A stretch of 9,077 bases of DNA from Acidobacteriota bacterium (GTDB lineage: Bacteria > Acidobacteriota > Terriglobia > Terriglobales > SCQP01). The DNA lies in the NCBI GenBank assembly GCA_021823305.1, contig JAKAOE010000047.1, forward strand, positions 1 through 9,077, given 5' to 3'. Below the pieces are notes generated by a model that had not been told where the DNA came from, did no database searches, and was given only the letters and a program-made list of their open reading frames with translations. Of this stretch, positions 1 to 5,672 are shown piece by piece. Numbering within the stretch: position 1 is the stretch's first letter; each line of letters opens with the position of its first letter. Both the position numbers and the translations under genes were made by a program.

Positions 1-355
1 CCTGCAGCAGATCGTCGGTGAAGGGCGAGACGTCGGGCACCGCCGCCGCCAGCCCGGCGCGCTCGGGGGCGATGGCGGCCGCGGCGAGGCCGTCGGGCGG
101 CGCCAGCCGGGCGGCCTGCAGCGCTAGCGTGGTCGCGGCCACGCCCAACTGGAAGGTGCGATGCATGCTGCGCAGCCGCTTGGGGTTGCCGATCACCTGG
201 GCAGCGTCGAAGCCAGTCGCGGCCGCGCCCCGGCCGCGTTCCTGCGCCGGGCGCGCCAGCCAGGCGCGGTAGGCGCCCGCGCCCACGCCGCCGGGCGAGA
301 GCGCGCTCAAGCCGGTGGCCGCGACCCGCCGCGGCCGCTCCGCGGCGGCGCTCAC
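1..355 (-). CDS. Third ketosynthase-like protein, N-terminal part (runs off the window)
   Basis: Reading leftward from a GTG start at 355-353, 118 codons are open to the window edge, so the C-terminal part is missing. The N-terminus has the beta-ketoacyl-synthase signature 'RRVAATGLSALSPGG' at residues 9-23. It is followed by an FDA segment at about 49-51 and the 'PKRLRSMHRTFQLGVAA' helix at about 58-74, matching the region before the first conserved strand of the thiolase fold. The usual loop between residues 20 and 50 looks shortened, and the usual 'GVxxGS' strand reads as 'AGLAAAVPDVSPF'. It is therefore a divergent family member, possibly of the KAsynt_2 or chain-length-factor-like type. 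The active-site region lies outside the window, so activity cannot be judged. The GTG overlaps the TGA stop of the upstream ketoreductase (GTGA), which implies translational coupling. Confidence 0.75.
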   Translation of the reverse strand, partial: MSAAAERPRRVAATGLSALSPGGVGAGAYRAWLARPAQERGRGAAATGFDAAQVIGNPKRLRSMHRTFQLGVAATTLALQAARLAPPDGLAAAAIAPERAGLAAAVPDVSPFTDDLLQ

Positions 356-1095
356 GCCCGCAGCCCCCCGTCCACGTTGAGGATCTGGCCGGTGATGTAG
401 GCGGCGTCGGGGGAGAGCAGGAAGGCCACCGCCGCCGCCACGTCCTCGGGCGTGCCGTAGCGCCGCAGCGCGATGGCGGCGAGGATCTGCTCGCCCGCCA
501 TCTCGCGCACCCGTGCGCTCATGTCGGTGGCGATCATGCCCGGCGCCACCGCGTTCACCGTGATGTTGCGCGGCGCCAGCTCCTGCGCCAGCGCGCGCGT
601 CAGCGCGTTCACGCCGCCCTTGGCGGCGGCGTAATTCACCTGGCCGCGGTTGGGGCGCTCGCCCGAAGCCGACGAGAGGTTGACGATGCGCCCGCTGCGC
701 TGGCGCACCATGAACTTGGCCGCGGCCTGGCAGCAATGGAACATGCCGCTCAGGTTGGTGGCCAGCACCTCGTTCCACTCCGCCAGCTCCATGCCCAGCA
801 GCAGGTTGTCGCGCACGATGCCGGCGTTGTTCACCAGCCCGTCCAGGCGCCCGAACCGGGCGTGCGCGGCCTCCACCAGCGCCTGCGCCGCCGCCGGGTC
901 GGCGACGTCGGCGGCCAGCGCCACCGCCTCGCCCCCGGCGGCGCGGATCTCCTCCGCCAGCGCTTCCGCGGCGGCGCCGTGGGCGTGGTAGTTGAGCGCC
1001 ACCCGCGCTCCTTCGGCCGCCAGGCGCAGCGCGATGGCGCGCCCGATGCCGCGGCTGGCGCCGGTCACGAGCACCGCTTGCGAGGCGAGGCGCAT
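352..1095 (-). CDS. fabG: 3-oxoacyl-ACP reductase (FabG-like SDR)
   Basis: A 247-residue classical short-chain dehydrogenase, the normal FabG length. The cofactor motif TGASRGIG is at residues 11-18 and NNAG at 89-92. The catalytic set is N114, S142, Y155 and K159 (YAAAK), with the same spacing as E. coli FabG. The C-terminus carries the family 'ITGQILNVDGG' block. It should reduce 3-oxoacyl-ACP to 3-hydroxyacyl-ACP with NADPH; the basic residue in the glycine-rich motif (R15) fits NADPH use. The ATG lies 5 nt after the stop of the KS-beta gene, with only a weak purine stretch before it, so translation is probably coupled. Its position between two ketosynthase-like genes suggests it serves this cluster rather than housekeeping fatty acid synthesis, but sequence alone cannot separate the two. 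Other SDR activities cannot be fully excluded. Confidence 0.9.
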   Translation of the reverse strand: MRLASQAVLVTGASRGIGRAIALRLAAEGARVALNYHAHGAAAEALAEEIRAAGGEAVALAADVADPAAAQALVEAAHARFGRLDGLVNNAGIVRDNLLLGMELAEWNEVLATNLSGMFHCCQAAAKFMVRQRSGRIVNLSSASGERPNRGQVNYAAAKGGVNALTRALAQELAPRNITVNAVAPGMIATDMSARVREMAGEQILAAIALRRYGTPEDVAAAVAFLLSPDAAYITGQILNVDGGLRA

Positions 1096-1100
1096 CGCCG

Positions 1101-2432
1101 TCACCCCGCGAAGCGCTCCACCAGCAGCGAGGCGACCGTGCCGCCGAGGCCGCCGGCGTTGACCAGGATGTGGCCGAAGTTGCCGGTGCGCGCTCCGCCG
1201 CGCACGTAGTCCAGGCCGAGGTCGGGGTCGGGATGCTCGCAGTTGAGGATGGGCGGCATCGCCGCCTCCGCGCCCGTCAGCGCCCCCAGCGCGGCGATCA
1301 GTTCCAGGGGGCCGGAGCCGGCGAGCAGGTTGCCGGTCATGGACTTCACCGCGGTGATCGGGGTGTAGGCGGAGCGGGAGGTGAGCAGTTGCTTCAGCGC
1401 CTGCGCCTCGGCGTGGTCGGACTCGGTCGTCGCCAGCCCCTGGGCAAAGACCGCCTCCACGTCCCAGGGGTCCAGGCGGGCGTCGGCCAGCGCCGCTTCC
1501 ATCGCCCCGCCGAAGGCCTCCTCGCTGTCGTTCGGCCGCCCCGGCAGGCCGGAGCTGGCGTTGCCGTAGCCGCGCACGATTCCGTAGATGCGCGCGCCGC
1601 GGCGCTGCGCCCGCTCGATCTCCTCCAGCACCACGAACGCGCCCCCTTCGGCCGCCACGAACCCGGCGCGGTCGCGGTCGAAGGGCCGGCTGGCGCGCTC
1701 CGGCGCCCCGTCGCCCAGGTAGAGCAGTCCGCTGGGCTCGAAGCTCTCCAGCCGCTCCTCGTCCAGCAGCGATTCGTAGCCGCCCGCCACCGCGATGTCG
1801 GCGCGCCCGTGGCGCACGGCGTGAAACGCCTCGCCCACCGCGATCGCCCCGCCCGCGCCGCTCATGCAGATGTTGGCGTTGGCGCCTTGCGCGCCCAGCC
1901 GCAGGCTGACGAAGTACAGCACCAGGTTGGCCAGGCTCTTGAGCAGCCAGAGCGGATTGATCGTCGGGATGCCGTCGGCGCCGAACGCGCCCAGGTCCAG
2001 CCCGTCGTCCTTGTACGAAAGGTCCAGCGCGGGCAGCAGCTCGTCGCGGTCGCCGGCGTGGCCCGGCGAGCCCACGAAGCAGCCGATGCGCGCCGGATCG
2101 AGCTCGGCGAGTGAGGCGGCTTCGCCCAAGCCGGCGTCGCTCACCGCCAACTCCACCGCCGCCACGCCCAAGCGCACCGGCCGCGTCATCAGCTTGAGCG
2201 ACTTGCCGTCGGAGATGTACTGGCGCGGCTGGAAGTCGCGCACCGCGCCGCCGACGCGGGTGCGGTAGGCGTCGAGCGCGAGGTGCGGCACCGGCCCGAT
2301 GCCGCTGCGCCCCTCGCGCAGCGCCTGCCACAGCGCCGGGGCGGAGTTGCCCAGGGGCGAGACCAGCCCCACCCCGGTGATCGCCACCGTGCGTCCGCCG
2401 GGCGGCCGGCTGCCGTTGCGGTTAGGGTTCAT
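1101..2432 (-). CDS. Ketosynthase homologue lacking the catalytic triad (KS-beta / chain-length-factor-like)
   Basis: A 443-residue protein with a full-length FabF-type fold: 'VAITGVGLVSPLG' at 16-28, 'RPFDRDRAGFV' at about 249-259 and 'AVKSMTG' at 361-367. Ungapped alignment with the adjacent KS and with E. coli FabF through 'AVAGG' (213-218 area) puts G192 at the nucleophilic Cys position. The first catalytic His is Q331 (FAQG instead of NAHG) and the second is N368 (KSMTGN instead of KSMTGH). K363 is kept. It should not condense by itself and is best read as the non-catalytic partner of the neighbouring KS, as chain-length factors are in type II polyketide and aryl-polyene systems. The ATG at 2432 is inside the end of the KS-alpha gene (11-bp overlap). 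An earlier in-frame ATG at 2474 would add 14 unconserved residues. Confidence 0.85.
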   Translation of the reverse strand: MNPNRNGSRPPGGRTVAITGVGLVSPLGNSAPALWQALREGRSGIGPVPHLALDAYRTRVGGAVRDFQPRQYISDGKSLKLMTRPVRLGVAAVELAVSDAGLGEAASLAELDPARIGCFVGSPGHAGDRDELLPALDLSYKDDGLDLGAFGADGIPTINPLWLLKSLANLVLYFVSLRLGAQGANANICMSGAGGAIAVGEAFHAVRHGRADIAVAGGYESLLDEERLESFEPSGLLYLGDGAPERASRPFDRDRAGFVAAEGGAFVVLEEIERAQRRGARIYGIVRGYGNASSGLPGRPNDSEEAFGGAMEAALADARLDPWDVEAVFAQGLATTESDHAEAQALKQLLTSRSAYTPITAVKSMTGNLLAGSGPLELIAALGALTGAEAAMPPILNCEHPDPDLGLDYVRGGARTGNFGHILVNAGGLGGTVASLLVERFAG

Positions 2433-3741
2433 AGGCACGAAACACCAGGCTGCCGTTGGAGCCGCCGAAGCCAAAGGAGTTGCTCGCCACCGTCCGCACC
2501 ACCTGCCGTCGGCCCTGGTTGGGGACGTAGTCGAGGTCGCAGGCCGGGTCGCGGTGCTGGTAGCTGATGGTGGGCGGGACGAAGCCTTCGTTGATCACCT
2601 GGGTGGAGATGATCGCCTCGATCGCGCCGGCGGCGTTGACCATATGTCCGGTCATGGACTTGGTCGAGCTCACCGGAATGCGGTAGGCGTGCTCACCGAA
2701 GCAGCGCTTGATCGCCATGGTTTCGCTGGCGTCGTTCTGCACCGTGGAGGTGCCGTGGGCGTTGATATAGTCCACCTCGTTCGGCTCGAGTCCGGCGTCA
2801 GCCAGCGCCGCCTGCATGGCCAGCATCGGCCCCTGTCCGTCGGGGGGAGAGTCGGTAATGCGGTAGGCGTTGATCGAGGCGCCGAAGCCGGCGAGCTCGG
2901 CGTAGATGCGGGCGCCGCGCTGGTAGGCGTGCCAGGCGTCCTCCAGCACCAGCATCGCCCCGCCTTCGGCCAGCACGAAGCCGTCGCGCTCGGCGTCGAA
3001 GGGGCGCGAGGCGATCTCCGGATGGTCGTTGTTCTTGGAGAGCGCGCCCAGCAGGATGAAGCCGGCGACCATGGTCGGCTCCATCAGGCATTCGGCGCCG
3101 CCGGCCAGCATGATGTCGGCCTCGCCGTGGCGGATCTTGTCGAGCGCGAAGCCCAGCGCCTGCGAGCTGGACGTGCAGGCGGTGGAGATGGTGGTGATCG
3201 GCCCGCGCGCCTGGTACTGGGCCGCCAGCGCGTAGGCCAGGCCGTAGGGCGAGTAGCGCAGGTATTCCCACGCCGGCACCTCGGCCAGCGCCTGGCGGCG
3301 GCGTTCGGCGGTGCCGGCGCGCAGCTTGCGCTGCGCCAGCTCGGGCAGCAGGCTGTCGCGCCGCCCCTCGGTGCCCAGGGCGATGCCCATGCGGTTGGGC
3401 TCGTACCCCTCGCCGGGCTGGAAGCCGGCGTCGCGGAAGGCCTCCTCGGCCGCCACCCAGCCGAGCGCGTTCTTGCGGTCCAGCGCCTCGGCGATCGCCG
3501 GACGGGCCGCGGCCCGCACTTGCTGCGGGTGAAAGTCCTTCACCTCGCCCCCGATCCGGGTTTCGAAGCTGGCGGCGTCGAACAGCGTCAGCGGGCCGAT
3601 GCCGCACCGCCCCGCGGTGAGCCCCGCCCAGGTCTCGGCGACGGTGTGGCCGAGCGGCGTGATCGCGCCCAAGCCGGTGATCACCACCCGCCGTCCGCCG
3701 TCCTGCCGCGCCCGCGGCCGCCCCGCTTGCGCCGCGCTCAT
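2422..3741 (-). CDS. fabF: 3-oxoacyl-ACP synthase, FabF type (KS-alpha)
   Basis: A 439-residue condensing enzyme that extends acyl chains by decarboxylative Claisen condensation with malonyl-ACP. 'VVITGLGAITPLG' is at residues 19-31, the nucleophile C189 is in STACTSSSQ, H329 is in INAHGTST, and K361 and H366 are in TKSMTGH. The glycine-rich C-terminus NSFGFGGSNG is at 421-430. All catalytic residues are present, so it is the active ketosynthase of the pair with the downstream degenerate KS. The start is the ATG at 3741, which overlaps the dehydratase stop as ATGA and precedes the conserved N-terminus by about 18 residues. The frame stays open upstream to 4182, but that part reads across the dehydratase gene and is not conserved. 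The segment at about 135-160 (rich in R and E before 'WEYLRYSPYG') is longer than in E. coli FabF. Confidence 0.93.
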   Translation of the reverse strand: MSAAQAGRPRARQDGGRRVVITGLGAITPLGHTVAETWAGLTAGRCGIGPLTLFDAASFETRIGGEVKDFHPQQVRAAARPAIAEALDRKNALGWVAAEEAFRDAGFQPGEGYEPNRMGIALGTEGRRDSLLPELAQRKLRAGTAERRRQALAEVPAWEYLRYSPYGLAYALAAQYQARGPITTISTACTSSSQALGFALDKIRHGEADIMLAGGAECLMEPTMVAGFILLGALSKNNDHPEIASRPFDAERDGFVLAEGGAMLVLEDAWHAYQRGARIYAELAGFGASINAYRITDSPPDGQGPMLAMQAALADAGLEPNEVDYINAHGTSTVQNDASETMAIKRCFGEHAYRIPVSSTKSMTGHMVNAAGAIEAIISTQVINEGFVPPTISYQHRDPACDLDYVPNQGRRQVVRTVASNSFGFGGSNGSLVFRAYEP

Positions 3742-4247
3742 GGCTGCGCCGCCTCCGGCGCGTCCGGGTCGAGCCCGGCCAGCAGGTTGCGGTTCACCGT
3801 CTCCGCCCACGCCGCCAGCCCGGCGCGTGCCTCCGCCGGAATGACATTGCCTTGGCCGGTGTCGTAGCCCAGCATCAGCTCCGCCGTCGCCACCACGCCG
3901 CCGTCCACCTTGGCCTCCGCCCGGCAGCGGCCCGCGCCCTCCACCATGCCCACCAGTTCGGCCCGGATCACCATGGTGTCGCCCGGGCGCACGAAGCGCT
4001 TGAAACGGGCGTTCTGCACCGTCAGCAGCACCGGCAACGCGCTCTCGCCGCTCTCCCGTTTGACGGTGTAAGTGATCAGCCGGCCGGCGAGCTGCGCCAT
4101 CGCCTCGACGATCAGCACGCCGGGCACCACCGGGAAGCCGGGAAAGTGGTCGGCGAAGTAGTCTTCGCTCATGGCGGCGCACTTGTGCCCCACCGCGTAG
4201 CGGCCGGGCACCAGCTCGACGATCCGGTCCAGGAGCAGGTAGCGCAT
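3738..4247 (-). CDS. fabZ: 3-hydroxyacyl-ACP dehydratase (FabZ-like hotdog protein)
   Basis: A 169-residue hotdog-fold protein that should dehydrate 3-hydroxyacyl-ACP to trans-2-enoyl-ACP. It begins 'MRYLLLDRIVELVPG', typical of FabZ. The catalytic signature is HFPGFPVVPGVLIVEAMAQ at 34-52, with H34 and E48 as the His/Glu pair. The rest follows the family pattern: a beta-strand block with 'ARFKRFVRPGD' at about 80-90, then 'A' and 'E' rich strands ending in 'AELMLGY'. A C-terminal tail of roughly 40 residues makes it longer than E. coli FabZ (151), and its role is unknown. The ATG lies 11 nt after the ACP stop without a clear Shine-Dalgarno. The gene ends in an ATGA overlap with KS-alpha. FabA-type isomerase activity is not suggested, since the motif reads HFPG rather than the FabA form. 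Confidence 0.9.
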   Translation of the reverse strand: MRYLLLDRIVELVPGRYAVGHKCAAMSEDYFADHFPGFPVVPGVLIVEAMAQLAGRLITYTVKRESGESALPVLLTVQNARFKRFVRPGDTMVIRAELVGMVEGAGRCRAEAKVDGGVVATAELMLGYDTGQGNVIPAEARAGLAAWAETVNRNLLAGLDPDAPEAAQP

Positions 4248-4258
4248 CGCAGGGCGGC

Positions 4259-4744
4259 CTAGACCGCGGCCTTTTCCGATTCCAGTTCCCCGATCCGCCA
4301 GGCCACCAAGCGGGCGAAGGTCTCCGGGGTGAACAGCGTGGGAATCTCGCGCACCGTCAGCCCCGTCTTCAGCTTGCCCGGGTCCACTTCCGGCATCAGG
4401 ATGCGCAGCCGCTCCAGCGCCGCCGGCGTCAGAATGCCGTTCTGCTGGAACTCCGCCTCGGTGAGCGAGCCCTGCGTCGCCCGCTGGATGCCGCCGCGCG
4501 GAATCTTGATGCCGAAGGCCGACTCCAGCCGGAACAGGAGGTCGAGAAAGTCGAGCGATTCGGCGTTGAGGTCGTTCATCAGGCTGCTGTTGGCCTGGAC
4601 CTCGTTGTCCTCGCGCCCCAACACCTCGGCGACCGCGGCGCGCACCGTGTTCAGGATCTCGTCGTGGCGCTTGGCCAGGACGCGGTCGGCGGTTTCGCGG
4701 ATCTTCATCACTTCGGCGGCGTTGGCGCTGTTGACTTCAGGCAT
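4259..4744 (-). CDS. Enlarged acyl carrier protein
   Basis: A 161-residue carrier protein, about twice the size of an ordinary ACP. The core is recognisable: helix I at about 28-43, then 'DLNAESLDFLDLLFRLE' at 58-74 with S63 as the expected 4'-phosphopantetheine attachment site (ESL in place of DSL), then 'AFGIKIP'. In a normal ACP the last helix follows within about 10-15 residues. Here about 50 residues (roughly 84-134) intervene before a helix-IV-like 'TPETFARLVAWRI' at 139-151. The N-terminus also has about 20 extra residues. It should carry the growing acyl chain between the enzymes of this cluster. A good Shine-Dalgarno (AAGGAG at 4754-4759) sits 9 nt before the ATG. The partner phosphopantetheinyl transferase is not in the window. 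Confidence 0.85.
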   Translation of the reverse strand: MPEVNSANAAEVMKIRETADRVLAKRHDEILNTVRAAVAEVLGREDNEVQANSSLMNDLNAESLDFLDLLFRLESAFGIKIPRGGIQRATQGSLTEAEFQQNGILTPAALERLRILMPEVDPGKLKTGLTVREIPTLFTPETFARLVAWRIGELESEKAAV

Positions 4745-4753
4745 CGGGTTGGG

Positions 4754-4759
4754 CTCCTT
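4754..4759 (-). promoter_or_regulatory. Shine-Dalgarno of the ACP gene
   Basis: AAGGAG on the minus strand, 9 nt upstream of the ATG at 4744. It fixes that ATG as the ACP start. It is one of only three strong ribosome binding sites in the leftward block (ACP, FabL-like, inositol synthase); the genes further downstream appear to depend on overlaps. Confidence 0.75.
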
Positions 4760-4789
4760 GCTTGGCGATGGATGTCGGATTCGGGTCGC

Positions 4790-5557
4790 TTAGCCGACGC
4801 TCAGCAGCGACAGGCCGCCGTCGGCGATGATGGTTTGGCCGTAGATCCAATTGGCCGCGTCCGAGCACAGGAACGCGGCCACCTCGGCCAGATCCTCCGG
4901 CCGGCCGATGCGGCCCGCCGGCGAGTACTTCTCGCACGCTTCCTTCATTTGCTCGTAATTGGCGAACAGCTTCAAGGCGTCGGTGTCGATCGGGCCGCCG
5001 GACAGCGTGTTGCAGTTGATGCCGTGCTTGCCGAGTTCGACCGCCAGATAGCGGGTCAACGCCTCGGTGGCCGCCTTGGTGACGCCGATGGAGGCGTAGC
5101 CGGGGATGTAGTGGGTCGAGCCCAGGCTGGAAAGACTGAGGATCTTGCCCCGGCGGCCCTTCATCAGCGGCACCGCTTTCTGGGCGCTGAGCAGCAGGGC
5201 GTCGGTGTTGCCGCCGACGGTGTGGTCCCAGCCCTCGAGTTTCTGCCGCAGCACCGGGCCGTAGGTGGCCACGTCAATCGCATTGTTGACGTAAATGTCG
5301 AGCGCCCCGAACTTCTCCTTCACCGCGGTAAACAGCTTGGCGATCCCCTCCGGGCTGATCGCGTCGGCATTCACCGCCTCCGCCCGCCGCCCCAGCGCGC
5401 GGATCCCCTCGACCAGTTGCTGCGCCGCCGCTTCGCTGGTGACGTAGTTCACCATGACGTCCGCGCCGCCCTGCGCCAGCCGCCAGGCGATGGCGCGGCC
5501 GATGCCGCGCGCCGCTCCGGTGACCAGCGCGAATTTGCCGTTCAGTTCTCCCGCCAC
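4790..5557 (-). CDS. fabL: Enoyl-ACP reductase, FabL-like SDR
   Basis: A 255-residue SDR from a GTG start. The cofactor motif TGAARGIG is at 13-20. The active-site pair is Y154 and K161 with six residues between (YASIGVTK), the YX6K spacing of enoyl-ACP reductases rather than the YX3K of ketoreductases. Recalled Bacillus FabL closely matches several blocks: SSLGS at 143-147, 'EALTRYLAVEL' at 165-175, 'SGGPIDTDALK' at 186-196 and 'GQTIIADGG' near the C-terminus. It should reduce trans-2-enoyl-ACP to acyl-ACP with NAD(P)H, completing the elongation cycle encoded downstream. The frame is open further upstream (to 5650), but that part is low-complexity Arg/Gly-rich sequence. The GTG has AAGGAG 5 nt before it and gives the normal length. 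A 45-nt spacer separates it from the ACP gene. A different SDR reaction remains possible. Confidence 0.82.
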   Translation of the reverse strand: MAGELNGKFALVTGAARGIGRAIAWRLAQGGADVMVNYVTSEAAAQQLVEGIRALGRRAEAVNADAISPEGIAKLFTAVKEKFGALDIYVNNAIDVATYGPVLRQKLEGWDHTVGGNTDALLLSAQKAVPLMKGRRGKILSLSSLGSTHYIPGYASIGVTKAATEALTRYLAVELGKHGINCNTLSGGPIDTDALKLFANYEQMKEACEKYSPAGRIGRPEDLAEVAAFLCSDAANWIYGQTIIADGGLSLLSVG

Positions 5558-5562
5558 GCAGT

Positions 5563-5568
5563 CTCCTT
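5563..5568 (-). promoter_or_regulatory. Shine-Dalgarno deciding the GTG start of the FabL-like gene
   Basis: AAGGAG on the minus strand ends 5 nt before the GTG at 5557-5555. There is no ATG near the conserved N-terminus, so this site supports GTG initiation over the longer open frame. Confidence 0.7.
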
Positions 5569-5613
5569 GCTGTTGCCCGCGCCCGCCCTGGGTCGCGTCC
5601 TCCGCCCTGCCGC

Positions 5614-5640
5614 CGCGCCGGGTTCCCTCCGGCGCGCCGG
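5614..5640 (-). repeat. GC-rich inverted repeat between inositol synthase and FabL-like gene
   Basis: An 8-bp perfect inverted repeat (cgcgccgg at 5614-5621, ccggcgcg at 5629-5636) with a 7-nt loop. It could form a stable hairpin in the leftward transcript. The right arm is also part of a 12-bp perfect palindrome, ccggcgcgccgg, at 5629-5640. No T-run follows, so it is not a standard intrinsic terminator. It could pause transcription, protect mRNA ends or be chance in GC-rich DNA. The 115-nt spacer (5558-5672) otherwise holds only the FabL Shine-Dalgarno. Confidence 0.45.
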
Positions 5641-5672
5641 GTCCACACACTGGGCTGCTGCCGCCCCGCTGC

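Noticed and set aside
1852..1869. C189 of KS-beta as a possible active-site cysteine.
   Set aside because: It lies three residues before the catalytic position in an ungapped alignment, and both partner histidines are also missing.
352..2331. A 659-codon open frame that includes the FabG-like protein and continues upstream.
   Set aside because: Only the last 247 residues look like a protein family. The upstream part is Arg/Gly/Ala-rich out-of-frame reading of the KS-beta gene.
2433..2474. Upstream ATG for KS-beta giving 14 more residues.
   Set aside because: The extra residues are unconserved and deepen the overlap with KS-alpha; the ATG at 2432 gives a normal N-terminus. Not fully excluded.
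2299..3867. A long plus-strand open frame (522 codons) opposite KS-alpha.
   Set aside because: Antisense shadow in GC-rich DNA, with low-complexity composition and no recognisable family; the minus-strand KS has full catalytic motifs.
3742..4182. N-terminal extension of KS-alpha to an upstream ATG at 4182.
   Set aside because: It would read through the dehydratase gene in another frame with low-complexity sequence; the ATGA overlap start at 3741 gives normal KS length.
5614..5640. Intrinsic terminator after inositol synthase.
   Set aside because: The stem is strong but no T-run follows in the direction of transcription.
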